Positions 34,863 to 43,413 of a stretch of 64,000 bases of DNA are shown in pieces; the first letter of the stretch is position 1, and each line of letters begins with the position of its first letter. The stretch comes from CAUZIZ01 sp965222655. Lineage in GTDB: Bacteria > Acidobacteriota > UBA6911 > RPQK01 > JAJDTT01. Under the pieces are notes generated by a model. That model worked only from the letters and a program-made list of their open reading frames with translations. It had not been told where the DNA came from and searched no databases. The position numbers and the translations under genes were made by a program. The stretch is taken from NCBI GenBank assembly GCA_965222655.1, contig CBDCUP010000022.1:992001-1056000 (forward strand). Reading direction: 5' to 3'.

Positions 34863-36367
34863 AATCCTGCTCCCGGCTTCTTGTCCTGTTGGGGGCAGTC
34901 CTGTTCTGCCAGATGTCCGCTTCCGCCCAGGTTCCCCAGACCAGTTATCGAGTCGAGGCGGTCGAAACGCCTGTGGGAATTGCGCCCGAGGTCAGTGGGA
35001 TCGAGTTCGACTCACTGGGTTGGCTGGTCGCCTGCTTTCGTCGAGGAGGCCTCTATCGACGGGATCCCGCAACCCTGAACTGGAGCCAGTTCGCATCCGG
35101 TTTCCAAACTCCCATGGGGATCGTATCGGGGAGCACAGGCGAGTACTTCGTGTCCCAGCTTCCCGAGTTGACTCGGGTTGTCGACACCGATGGCGATGGG
35201 AGGGGCGACCTCTACCAGACGATCGCCGACCAGTGGGGGATGTCGGGTAACTATCATGAATTCACCTACGGCTTGGTCCGCGATCGCAAAGGGAATTTCT
35301 ACATCGCCCTGGGATCCGCCTCCTCGGGTGCTCCCAGGCTGCCGGTGCGGGGAAGCCTGACAAAGCGGGGCAGGAAGGCAAAGCTACCGATTGCAGGTAC
35401 GGTGGCTGGGGTCGGACACCACTCGCCGGTTTCCTATAGAGGCTGGGTGGCCAGGATAACCGCGGCGGGTCGATTCATCCCGATCGCCTCCGGGTTCCGA
35501 CAGCCCAACGGTCTCACTTTCAACCATGAAGGAGAGTTGTTCGTCACCGACAACCAGGGAGATTGGGTGGGCACCTCACCCCTGCATCATGTGACAGAAG
35601 GGGCATTTTATGGGCATCCTGGATCGCTGAACTGGCATCCCGATTTCCTCGATGTGGATCCCGTCGACATCGAGATCGAGGTTCTGTCCCGGCGGCGCAA
35701 GCTGCCCGCGATCCAGTTTCCTCAGAACGATATGGCGGGCTCCCTGGGACAGCCTCTGGAAGATGCCACAGGCGGTAAGTTTGGTCCTTATGGCGGGCAG
35801 ATGTTCGTTGTCGACTGGACCTATCCCAGGATTCACCGGGCCTATATGGAGAAGGTAAGAGGCGAGTATCAGGGAGCGTGTTTCCCCTTCATCGAAGGGC
35901 ACGGCCTTCGAAAAGGAGGCATCCGTCTGGCGTTCTCCCCCGATGGTGCTCTCTACGTGGCACAGACCTCACGAATCTGGGGGGCCGGAGAGGGCCTGCA
36001 GAGGATCGTCTGGACCGGCACAACCCCGATGGACATCCGCGAGATGCGGCTGACCAGAAGCGGTTTCGACCTTGTCTTCACGAAGGCAGTTGATCCCAGG
36101 ACTGCGGCTGATTCCAGCGACTATTCGATGATCCACTACTATTACCGCTATCATGCCGACTACGGCTCCCCCAAGACGGACGTTACGCTGGTGTCGATCA
36201 AGAAGGTCTCTGTTTCAAGAGATGGATATCGGGTCTCTCTTCACGTCAACTCTCTGGTTGCGGGACGCGTCTATGAGCTGCGTCCAGGAAAAGGGATCCG
36301 CTCCAAAGATGGGGACCCGCTCGTCACTCGACTGGCAGCCTACACCCTCAACCACCTGCGGAGATGA
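34859..36367 (+). CDS. Secreted PQQ-dehydrogenase-like six-bladed propeller protein
   Basis: 502 residues with a signal peptide (MKSCSRLLVLLGAVLFCQMSASAQ). NHL/glucose-dehydrogenase-like propeller: GIEFDSLGWLVACFRRGGLYR, GSTGEYFVSQLPELTRVVDTDGDGRGDLYQTI, YGLVRDRKGNFYIALGS, GFRQPNGLTFNHEGELFVTDNQGDWVGTSPLHHV, FGPYGGQMFVVDWTYPRIHR, AFSPDGALYVAQTSRIWGAG. A C-terminal beta domain follows. Companion of the truncated upstream gene: in related genomes such pairs are probably periplasmic dehydrogenase plus cytochrome. Substrate unknown. Confidence 0.8.
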   Translation: MKSCSRLLVLLGAVLFCQMSASAQVPQTSYRVEAVETPVGIAPEVSGIEFDSLGWLVACFRRGGLYRRDPATLNWSQFASGFQTPMGIVSGSTGEYFVSQLPELTRVVDTDGDGRGDLYQTIADQWGMSGNYHEFTYGLVRDRKGNFYIALGSASSGAPRLPVRGSLTKRGRKAKLPIAGTVAGVGHHSPVSYRGWVARITAAGRFIPIASGFRQPNGLTFNHEGELFVTDNQGDWVGTSPLHHVTEGAFYGHPGSLNWHPDFLDVDPVDIEIEVLSRRRKLPAIQFPQNDMAGSLGQPLEDATGGKFGPYGGQMFVVDWTYPRIHRAYMEKVRGEYQGACFPFIEGHGLRKGGIRLAFSPDGALYVAQTSRIWGAGEGLQRIVWTGTTPMDIREMRLTRSGFDLVFTKAVDPRTAADSSDYSMIHYYYRYHADYGSPKTDVTLVSIKKVSVSRDGYRVSLHVNSLVAGRVYELRPGKGIRSKDGDPLVTRLAAYTLNHLRR

Positions 36368-36386
36368 GCCGCGCTTCACTGAGAGG

Positions 36387-36476
36387 GCACTTCATTTGCT
36401 GCTTTGGATGGAGAAGGGGCGTAACCGATTGATCTAGAGTTGGATAGGGCCCTCTCTAAGCGATTGTCTGAAAACC
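36387..36476. repeat. Dispersed ~90 bp repeat, copy B
   Basis: Aligns with 9577-9666 (shared ACTTCATTT, TTTGGATGGAGAA, CGTAACC, ATTGATCTA). It ends just upstream of the vapB2 promoter region. Confidence 0.5.
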
Positions 36477-36494
36477 TGGGAATACGGTGTATGT

Positions 36495-36500
36495 TACAAT
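36495..36500 (+). promoter_or_regulatory. -10 box of vapBC module 2 (leaderless geometry)
   Basis: TACAAT ends 7 nt before the ATG at 36508, inside a partly palindromic GTATGTTACAATGTATGG. No Shine-Dalgarno; no convincing -35 box. Confidence 0.45.
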
Positions 36501-36507
36501 GTATGGC

Positions 36508-36729
36508 ATGATTCGAACTACCGTATATCTCCCCGAGGACTTGAAGACCAGTCTCCAACGGGTTGCCCGAGCCGCGGGACGAAGTGAGGCACAGCTGATA
36601 CGTGAGGGAGTGCGAGAAGTGGTTGTCCGCTACTCGTCCAGAGGCCCGACGATTCCACTTTTCAAGAGTGGTGATCCGACCCTGTCCCAAAGGGTTGACG
36701 AACTGCTGAAGGGTTTCGGCGAATCGTGA
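36508..36729 (+). CDS. vapB: Ribbon-helix-helix antitoxin of VapBC module 2
   Basis: 73-residue protein, MIRTTVYLPEDLKTSLQRVARAAGRSEAQLIREGVREVVVRY: ribbon-helix-helix at 1-42, then a toxin-binding tail (PLFKSGDPTLSQRVDELLKGFGES). Start at 36508 rather than 36487 from homology. Overlaps vapC2 by 4 nt (GTGA). Likely autoregulator. Confidence 0.87.
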   Translation: MIRTTVYLPEDLKTSLQRVARAAGRSEAQLIREGVREVVVRYSSRGPTIPLFKSGDPTLSQRVDELLKGFGES

Positions 36730-37148
36730 TCTTGCTGGATACGAGCGGTGTCCTGGCCTGGATCGATGGCAGCCAGACGTATCATCGGGCCGTGGTAGAA
36801 GCCATGTCGGTCGTCGAGCCGCCTTTTATCCTGTCACCCTTTGTTCTGGCTGAACTCGATTACCTGCTGGCCACCCGAGTCGGCGCCTCCGCTCAGCGAG
36901 CGCTCCTGGAGGAGGTGGCGAGCCGTGCCTACAGTCTTGTCCATTTCGGATCCAACGATGTCGGCCTATGCCTGTCCGTGATCGACCGCTTTGCCGATCA
37001 TGCCGTCGGGTTAACCGATGCTTCCCTCGTCGTCCTGGCAAATCGTTTCCGGGTTGGAGAGGTGCTTACATTGGACCAACGTCACTTTCGAGTGTTGACG
37101 CGTGACGACGGCCAGCCTTTCCGGATTCTTCCGTCTGATCACCACTGA
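36726..37148 (+). CDS. vapC: PIN-domain toxin VapC of module 2
   Basis: 140 residues with GTG start. PIN acidic residues: ILLDTSGVLAWID (Asp5), PFVLAELDYLLATR (Glu), VGLTDASLVVLANR (Asp) and TLDQRHFRV (Asp). Typical VapC ribonuclease length. Upstream antitoxin overlaps. Confidence 0.9.
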   Translation: MILLDTSGVLAWIDGSQTYHRAVVEAMSVVEPPFILSPFVLAELDYLLATRVGASAQRALLEEVASRAYSLVHFGSNDVGLCLSVIDRFADHAVGLTDASLVVLANRFRVGEVLTLDQRHFRVLTRDDGQPFRILPSDHH

Positions 37149-37167
37149 TCAGCAAGCCGGGAAGCCG

Positions 37168-37330
37168 AGTGAGCAGTAAGCAGTGAGCAGTGAGCAGTAA
37201 GCAGTAAAGACAATCTCTCGGGGAAGAGAGTTAGCGGTTTGATTTCCTCCCGATCACTGTGGACTGGTACCTACTGCTCACTGCTCACTGATTCACTGCT
37301 CACTGATTCACTGCTCACTGCTCACTATTC
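37168..37330. repeat. Inverted arrays of a GTGAGCA-type heptamer
   Basis: 37168-37208 has tandem GTGAGCA/GTAAGCA units; 37271-37328 has the complementary units (TGCTCAC) with interposed TGATTCAC. The arrays face each other across about 60 bp and could form a long hairpin between the convergent vapC2 and regulator genes, perhaps a bidirectional terminator. A similar but looser stretch lies at 42775-42835. Confidence 0.55.
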
Positions 37331-37354
37331 AAGCTCCCCATAACTCCCTCGGAG

Positions 37355-39247
37355 CTACTTCAAGTCTTCGCGCAGATCGAGGTTTCGAATCAGCCGGTGG
37401 AGATAGTTGGGGTGGAGCCCAAGGCGTTGTGCCGCCTCGGTAAAAACGTTGTTGGAGTCCTTTACCGCTTTCAGGATGAGCTCTTTCTTTCGCTGTTTGA
37501 CGGCTTCATGGAAGTTCTCCAGATTTCCACTGGTAGGCTCGCTGTCGATCACGGACTCGGGTAGGTCCTCGGGTCGGATGATATCGCTCGAACCCAGAAC
37601 CACGGCTCGCTCGATGGCGTTACGCAGTTCGCGCACATTGCCGGGCCAGGCGTAGCTGGTCAAACAGGCTCTCGCCTTCGGAGAGATTCCCGAGATCTTC
37701 CGTTTGCAGGCTTCGCCGAACTTGGTTGCGAAGTAGTGGGCCAGCAGCGGAATGTCCTCTCGGTGCTCTCGCAGCGGAGGCATCGTGAGGCAGACGACGT
37801 TGAGGCGGAAGAACAGGTCCCGGCGGAAATTTCCTTCCTCGATCTCTTTTTCCAGGTCCTTGTTGGTAGCCGCGACCAGGCGAATGTCGACCTTGACGGG
37901 CCGGGTCCCTCCCACCCGCTCAAACTCGCGCTCCTCCAAGACACGCAGGAGCTTTGCCTGTAGTGTGAGCGCCAGTTCCCCAATCTCATCCAGGAACACG
38001 GTCCCGCCCTGAGCGACTTCCAGCTTGCCCCGGGCCTGCGCATTCGCGCTCGTAAAGGCTCCCTTCTCGTGTCCGAATAGTTCGCTCTCGAGGAGGCTGT
38101 CGACCAGAGCAGCGCAGTTGATCGCCACGAACGGCTTGTCCGAGCGACCGCTGTTCTGGTGGATGGCCCGTGCCGCCAACTCCTTGCCGGTTCCGTTTTC
38201 GCCAACGATCAGGACGCTCGCCTCTGCCGGAGCGACTTTGGCGATAAGATCGTAGACCCTCTGCATGCCGGGGCTGTCGCCCACCATGTCGTGTTCGATT
38301 GCAAGATCTTCCTGGAGTCGAAGGTTCTCGTTTTCCAGCCACTCCAGGTAGTGGACATTCTGTAGGGCCACTCCCCCAATCCCGGCGATGGCGGTCAGCA
38401 GGTGTAGCTGGTCTTCCTGGAAGGGCTCGGCCGGATCAGTCGTCTCCAGATAGATGACGCCCAGGAGTTGATCCAGAGCCATGAGGGGAACGCAGAGTAC
38501 GGACTGCACACCCGAGGCCATCAGGCTTTGAGCCTCGTTCAAGTCCTTGTCCTGCGGAACGTGCTGGCTCAAGATGGCCAACTGATCGGCAACGACCCGG
38601 TCGACAATGGTGCGACTGACTTGCACTGGGTGGTCGGTCTTCGTCGAGTGATCCCAGGCCACGCTGGGGCTGTAGCCGTCCCCCTCATCGTCTCTCGTGA
38701 GGAAGACGTAGCGATGGGCTGGAATCACCTCGCGAATGGATTCCAGCAGCTTCCGCTGCAGCGGTTCGGATTCTCGAACTGAATTGATCTCGGTGCTGAG
38801 TTTGAGCAGAGCGCCCAGACTGCGTGCCAGCGTATCGGCGGTTCCCTCTCCTTCTTGGACCGCCTCCCCGGTCAGATACCGAGAGCTCCCTCCGGGAAGC
38901 ATGGTAGTGGTCTGAGAAGTCAGTTCCCGTGGGTCCAGTTCGACTGGAACGCCCGCAGGTGTGTCCTCCTCATGGAGCAGGAACCAGAAGACCGAGCTGG
39001 CCACCCTGATCTGATCTCCGTGTGCCAACACTTGATCCTTGACCGGTATGCCATTGACGAAGGTCCCGTGCGCGCTCCCCAGGTCGGAAAGCCGGAACTC
39101 CTCCTCTTCCCTGTTGATCTCGCAGTGATGTCTCGAGACTCTCCGGTCGGAGATACGAAGAACGTTCTCGTCATGACGACCGATGGAGATGCTCTCTTCA
39201 CTCAGCGGGAATTCGCTGTCCTTGAGGGGACCGTGTAGACCAATCAG
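37355..39247 (-). CDS. Sigma54-type regulator: FHA-GAF-AAA+-Fis HTH
   Basis: About 630 residues if counted from the FHA domain. FHA at 1-100 (LIGLHGPLKDSEFPL, SIGRHDENVLRISDRRVSRHHCEI, GSAHGTFVNGIPV), GAF at about 140-310, AAA+ with Walker A GENGTGKE, FLDEIGE Walker B, and C-terminal Fis-type HTH (TEAAQRLGLHPNYLHRLIRNL). The sigma54 contact loop reads GAFTSA (38062-38045) rather than GAFTGA. No ATG, GTG or TTG precedes the FHA domain before an in-frame TAA near 39290; the only NTG is a CTG at 39247-39245, inside the conserved KLIG. An internal ATG at 39031 would delete most of FHA. The start may have been lost to the repeat element inserted just upstream. Confidence 0.85.
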   Translation of the reverse strand: MIGLHGPLKDSEFPLSEESISIGRHDENVLRISDRRVSRHHCEINREEEEFRLSDLGSAHGTFVNGIPVKDQVLAHGDQIRVASSVFWFLLHEEDTPAGVPVELDPRELTSQTTTMLPGGSSRYLTGEAVQEGEGTADTLARSLGALLKLSTEINSVRESEPLQRKLLESIREVIPAHRYVFLTRDDEGDGYSPSVAWDHSTKTDHPVQVSRTIVDRVVADQLAILSQHVPQDKDLNEAQSLMASGVQSVLCVPLMALDQLLGVIYLETTDPAEPFQEDQLHLLTAIAGIGGVALQNVHYLEWLENENLRLQEDLAIEHDMVGDSPGMQRVYDLIAKVAPAEASVLIVGENGTGKELAARAIHQNSGRSDKPFVAINCAALVDSLLESELFGHEKGAFTSANAQARGKLEVAQGGTVFLDEIGELALTLQAKLLRVLEEREFERVGGTRPVKVDIRLVAATNKDLEKEIEEGNFRRDLFFRLNVVCLTMPPLREHREDIPLLAHYFATKFGEACKRKISGISPKARACLTSYAWPGNVRELRNAIERAVVLGSSDIIRPEDLPESVIDSEPTSGNLENFHEAVKQRKKELILKAVKDSNNVFTEAAQRLGLHPNYLHRLIRNLDLREDLK

Positions 39248-39272
39248 CTTAGGGTCCCACTCGGGGATGGGT

Positions 39273-39500
39273 GAACCCCCTCGCCTTTAGGCGAAGCCTT
39301 CAGGAGGCTTGCTCCAGCAAGCCGGTGTGCGTAGGGAATGCAGTCGGCTAGCGTGAGGGTTGCTCGACGAATCGGCGAAGTGGTCGCCGAGCCGACTGAT
39401 GGAGGGGGTCAAGCGAGGTGCCTGGATCGGAGGCGTGGGCTTTAGGCGACTTTAGTCGCAGGTCGAATCCACCGCCTTTAGGCGGTGGAGAGGTAGCTCA
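39273..39500. mobile_element. Palindrome-rich element with IS200/IS605-like ends
   Basis: No ORF, but several hairpins with CTTTAG loops: CGCCTTTAGGCG (39282-39293), GCGACTTTAGTCGC (39446-39459), and a 20 bp palindrome CCACCGCCTTTAGGCGGTGG (39469-39488); plus a longer pairing AGTCGGCT...AGCCGACT (about 39342 to 39399). Such subterminal hairpins are the hallmark of IS200/IS605 ends and of derived non-autonomous elements (PATEs). The structured right half also resembles the region that gives omega-RNA in tnpB elements; no tnpA or tnpB is present. Boundaries approximate. Confidence 0.5.
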
Positions 39501-39618
39501 AGATACATAGGCTATCTCTGGATCCGAGCCTGAACGCTATTGGCCTAGTATAGAGCGCTGTACAGGAAGATTCCAAATCCGAAGCATTGTCCTCGCTCTA
39601 ACTCTTTGTCTCCTGTTG

Positions 39619-39647
39619 TTGCCCTTCCAATGCCAGGGAGCTAGTAT
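39619..39647 (+). promoter_or_regulatory. Promoter of kinase gene 1
   Basis: TTGCCC (39619-39624), 17 bp, TAGTAT (39642-39647). The same TTGC-type -35 and TAGTAT -10 occur before kinases 3 and 4. Confidence 0.55.
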
Positions 39648-39679
39648 GAGCAGATCAGTCCGACAATTTGGAGACCACT

Positions 39680-42418
39680 TTGCTCGGCCAGACCATCAAC
39701 CACTACAAGATCACGGCCAAACTCGGGGAAGGCGGTATGGGTGCGGTCTATCAGGCCACCGACAGTCGCCTGGGTAGGCAGGTTGCGCTGAAGATCCTGC
39801 CCGAGAAGTTTGTCGAGGATCCCCAGAGAATGGGCCGGTTCCAGCGAGAAGCGGAACTCCTGGCTTCTCTCAATCACCCTCATATCAGCACCATTCACGG
39901 CCTCGAGAAATCGGGCAATGTGCGAGCTCTTGTCCTGGAACTAGTCGAGGGCCCCACCCTGGCGGAGCGGATTGCGCAGGGCCCGATCCCGGTGGAAGAG
40001 GCCCATCGTCTTGCCCTGGAGATGACCCAGGCTCTGGAAGTAGCCCACGAGAAGGGCATCATTCACCGCGACTTGAAGCCGTCGAACGTGAAGATCACTC
40101 CCGACGGAAAGGTCAAGGTCCTGGACTTCGGCCTGGCCAAGGCGCTGGAGACGGAGATGTCTGAAGCAGAGCTGGCCAAGTCTCCCACGCTGACGTTGGA
40201 AGCCACACGCGAGGGAATCGTGATGGGCACGGCGGCCTACATGAGTCCCGAGCAGGCGCGCGGAAAGGTAGTGGACAAGCGGACCGACATCTGGTCCTTC
40301 GGCCTGATCCTGGTCGAGATGTTGACCGGCAAGGGGATGTATTCCGGCGGTAGCCTTACGGAAACCATCGCCGCGGTGATCCACCAGGAACCCAAGCTGG
40401 AGGAGCTGCCAAAAGAGACTCCCAGGAAGAGCCGAGAGCTGCTGGAGCGATGCCTGCGGAAGGATCCCAGGATGCGTCTGCGAGACATAGGCGACGCGCG
40501 CATCGCTCTCCAGGAGTATCTAAGCGATCCTACAGCGACATCAACCGAGCTGATTGAGCCGTCACCACCCTCCCCTCTGTGGCAGCGCCTGACTCCCTGG
40601 GCAGCGGTTTTGTTGCTCGCCGTGGCCGGCTGGTATTTCATGCCGTCCCCGGCGATCCCCACTGGGTCCGTGTCGCGCTTCGAAATCCGGGCGCGTGACG
40701 GCGAAGTTTTGGACCATCGATTTCGCCACGGGTTTGCTCTGTCGGAGGACGGCGGCAAGCTGGCGTACGTTTCCAGGAGCCGCGAAGACCCTTCCAAGAC
40801 TGGCATCCATGTCCGATTCTTCCCTCAGTGGGGGGAGACTCCGGTTTCGGCCTCCGAGAACCTCTGGCAGCCCTTCTTCTCTCCCGATGGAGATTTGCTG
40901 GGAGCCTATTCGGATTCCCCGGGCCAGACAATGGGCAAGCTCAAGAAGTTTCCCTTGGATGGAGCACCCGCGACCACGATCTGTGACTGTGAGGAGCCCT
41001 ATGGTGCGAGTTGGGGCTCGGACGACAACATAGTCTTTGCCTGCAGCGCTGCCGGCGGGCTCTGGCGAGTCTCCGCCTCGGGAGGGCAGCCGAGGCAGAT
41101 TACGGAGCTGGACAAAGAGGCGGGAGAAGTCAGCCATCGCTTTCCGCATCTGCTGCCCGGCGGGAAGGCAGTACTCTTTACCGTGTTGCGGTACGAGGTT
41201 GATTCGGTCGACTGGAGCCAGGCTGAAATCGCGGTTCAATCGCTGGAAACCGGGAAGAGGGAGACCCTGATGAAAAACGGGGTCGACGCCCGCTATGCGT
41301 CCAACACGGGCCATTTCGTCTTTGCGCGAGAAGGGACTCTGATGGCGTGCCCCTTCGACCTCGCGAGCCTGACCGTCACTGGAAAGGCGTTTCGAGTTCA
41401 AGAGGGCGTTCGCCAAAGTATCTACGTGGGCGACACTGTCAACGAAACCGGCGCCGCCCACTACGCGTTGTCCGCGTCCGGATCGCTCGCCTACGTTGCT
41501 GGGCCGCTTTTGCCTGAGAGCAAGCGCGAGGTGGTGTGGGTGGACCCGAGTGGAAGAGAGGAGGCCACTGAAATCACTCCCAAACAGTACCTGGCACTTC
41601 GGCTCTCTTCGGATCTACTCAGGGTGGCTGTCAACACCTTCTACAAGAGGAAGGAGATCTGGACCCACAACCTGAGAAGAGGTGTTTCAACTCCGCAGAC
41701 TCTCTCCGATCTCAACTACTTTCCTATCTGGACTTTCGACGACTCATCAGTCGTCTTCGGCTCGAATCGGTCAGGGCAGAGGAACTTGTTCTTGATGTTG
41801 GTTGACAGAGGCAATGAGGCAGAGCATCTGAGCACCAGCAAACATCCTCAGAATCCAAGCTCGTTGTCACCGGACGGAAGCAAGCTCGCCTTTGTGGAGT
41901 TCGACCCGAAAACCGGTTCGGACATCTGGATTCTATCAATGGAGGGCGCCCGCCCTGCTAAGGTGCTCCTGAATACGAGATTCGATGAGACCCACCCGGA
42001 ATTCTCACCGAATGGTGATTGGATTGCCTACGTGACCAATGAGTCTGGCAGAGAAGATGTCCAGGTGCGATCTTTTCCCGACCTCGGAAAAAGGACGCCG
42101 ATTTCGACAGAGGGCGGCACGGCTCCCTCCTGGTCGAAAAGCGGAGACAAGCTCTTCTACAGAAGCGTCGACCACCGAAAGATGATGTCGGTTCAGATCA
42201 CGATCGATGGCAACCGCCTGCGAGCGGGCAATCCGGTTGCACTTTTTGAGGGAAGCTACATCGGATCCAGTCCGATAAGAAGTTATGACGTACACCCGGA
42301 CGGACGTTTTCTGATGATTCGAACCGACGACAAAAAGGATCGCGCGAGGCTCGAAGAATTCTACGGAAACGAGGTGAGAATTGTCCTCAACTGGTTCGAA
42401 GAGCTCAAGCGGCTCTGA
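39680..42418 (+). CDS. Ser/Thr protein kinase with TolB/PD40 propeller, kinase 1
   Basis: 912 residues from a TTG at 39680; GGAG is 6 nt upstream and the LGQTINHYKI start aligns with the three paralogs. Kinase domain 9-285: GEGGMG (16-21), Lys38, HRD 129-131, DFG 149-151, GTAAYMSPEQ. One membrane helix at about 305-321 (LTPWAAVLLLAVAGWYF). Outer C-terminal part is a TolB/PD40 propeller (FALSEDGGKLAYVS, FSPDGDLL, SLSPDGSKLAFVEF, FSPNGDWIAYVTN). A transmembrane PknB-type sensor kinase. All catalytic residues present. Followed after 1 nt by a conserved small gene and flanked by FHA proteins, likely readers of its phosphorylations (inference). Confidence 0.93.
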   Translation: MLGQTINHYKITAKLGEGGMGAVYQATDSRLGRQVALKILPEKFVEDPQRMGRFQREAELLASLNHPHISTIHGLEKSGNVRALVLELVEGPTLAERIAQGPIPVEEAHRLALEMTQALEVAHEKGIIHRDLKPSNVKITPDGKVKVLDFGLAKALETEMSEAELAKSPTLTLEATREGIVMGTAAYMSPEQARGKVVDKRTDIWSFGLILVEMLTGKGMYSGGSLTETIAAVIHQEPKLEELPKETPRKSRELLERCLRKDPRMRLRDIGDARIALQEYLSDPTATSTELIEPSPPSPLWQRLTPWAAVLLLAVAGWYFMPSPAIPTGSVSRFEIRARDGEVLDHRFRHGFALSEDGGKLAYVSRSREDPSKTGIHVRFFPQWGETPVSASENLWQPFFSPDGDLLGAYSDSPGQTMGKLKKFPLDGAPATTICDCEEPYGASWGSDDNIVFACSAAGGLWRVSASGGQPRQITELDKEAGEVSHRFPHLLPGGKAVLFTVLRYEVDSVDWSQAEIAVQSLETGKRETLMKNGVDARYASNTGHFVFAREGTLMACPFDLASLTVTGKAFRVQEGVRQSIYVGDTVNETGAAHYALSASGSLAYVAGPLLPESKREVVWVDPSGREEATEITPKQYLALRLSSDLLRVAVNTFYKRKEIWTHNLRRGVSTPQTLSDLNYFPIWTFDDSSVVFGSNRSGQRNLFLMLVDRGNEAEHLSTSKHPQNPSSLSPDGSKLAFVEFDPKTGSDIWILSMEGARPAKVLLNTRFDETHPEFSPNGDWIAYVTNESGREDVQVRSFPDLGKRTPISTEGGTAPSWSKSGDKLFYRSVDHRKMMSVQITIDGNRLRAGNPVALFEGSYIGSSPIRSYDVHPDGRFLMIRTDDKKDRARLEEFYGNEVRIVLNWFEELKRL

Positions 42419-42419
42419 G

Positions 42420-42779
42420 ATGATTACCCAGAGTGGCCGACATCGCACCCTCGACGCCTTCGTCCGGAACCTGGGCGGGCTCGACGCGGTGCGGAGATCG
42501 GACTTGTGTCTGGGTGACTGCATCTGGGTCAGGACCCGCAACTCGACCTATTCCATCCAGGTGCTGGGCAGCGATCTCTACTCTGTATCGGGAGGATGGT
42601 TTGACCTGAAGGGCCTCTCTCCGCAGAGAATCTCCATCACCGGGTGCACCTGGGGTGGTAACGCCGTCCATTCCGAACTGGTAGCGGCCCGCGGGCTACA
42701 TCTGGAATTCGGCAATGACGTCATCACCAGTGCCATCCAGGAGGTGGACGTGGTCCGCTGCGAGCATCGGATCCAGTGA
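42420..42779 (+). CDS. Conserved small protein downstream of kinase 1
   Basis: 119 residues, ATG starting one base after the kinase stop, so translationally coupled. The sequence GDCIWVRTRNSTYSIQVLGSDLYSVSGGWFDLKG, ITGCTWGGNAVHSELVAARGLHLEFGN and VITSAIQEVDVVR is strongly patterned beta-rich and resembles uncharacterised proteins I know near acidobacterial kinases. No catalytic motif. Function unknown. Confidence 0.72.
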   Translation: MITQSGRHRTLDAFVRNLGGLDAVRRSDLCLGDCIWVRTRNSTYSIQVLGSDLYSVSGGWFDLKGLSPQRISITGCTWGGNAVHSELVAARGLHLEFGNDVITSAIQEVDVVRCEHRIQ

Positions 42780-42855
42780 GCAGTGGGCAGTGGTGGGGTG
42801 AGCAGTAGTGGAGTGGTGGAGTAGTGGAGTGAGTACACCTGCGGAGGGCAAACTG

Positions 42856-43224
42856 TCAGCGACGGGAAGGTCGCGGATCGTCCGAATGATCCTGGGCCGT
42901 CGCATCCGGACTGCTGTCCGTTCGATGTGCCTCCTGCTCCGGATAGAACAGCTCAGCAGCAGCTCGGCCCAGCATGATGCTGTCTCCGGGTCTCAAGTCC
43001 TGCGCCGCAGTGCGCTTGCCGTTGATGTAGGTCCCGCCGCTGCTGTTCAGGTCTTCTAGCCTATAGCCAGCGTCGTTCTTGACTAGCTTCAGATGTCGAC
43101 GCGACACGTAGGGGGATCCCAGAACGATATCGGCGTCCTTGCGTCCCACCACGATCTCATCCTCTCTGAGGGCGCGCTCTTGCTCCTGGCCTTGCGAGTC
43201 CAGCCACTTCAAGTATAGGTCCAT
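42856..43224 (-). CDS. Stand-alone FHA domain protein
   Basis: 122 residues from ATG 43224 (GGAAGGGAG upstream); the longer frame to 43413 is not needed. FHA motifs: EDEIVVGRKDADIVLGSPYVSRRHLKLVKN, LEDLNSSGGTYINGKR, LRPGDSIMLGRAAAELFY. Binds phosphothreonine in partner proteins. Convergent with the kinase 1 gene pair and most likely reads its output. Confidence 0.85.
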   Translation of the reverse strand: MDLYLKWLDSQGQEQERALREDEIVVGRKDADIVLGSPYVSRRHLKLVKNDAGYRLEDLNSSGGTYINGKRTAAQDLRPGDSIMLGRAAAELFYPEQEAHRTDSSPDATAQDHSDDPRPSRR

Positions 43225-43413
43225 AGTTTCTCCCTTCCATGACCCTATAGACGGGTGCTCCGGTTCGACTGAATTCAATCGGAACACCCTAGATGAGCCT
43301 GCGATTCGACCCACTGACGTAACCCACCAACCCCGAGGCCAGCCCCGGGGAGACGCCCCAGGGCTGGCCTTGATCCAGTTGACGAAGTACGGTGGATAGG
43401 GCAGCCGACTCAA

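Noticed and set aside
37168..37330. CRISPR-like array
   Set aside because: Seven-base units without spacers and no cas genes; simple tandem repeats.
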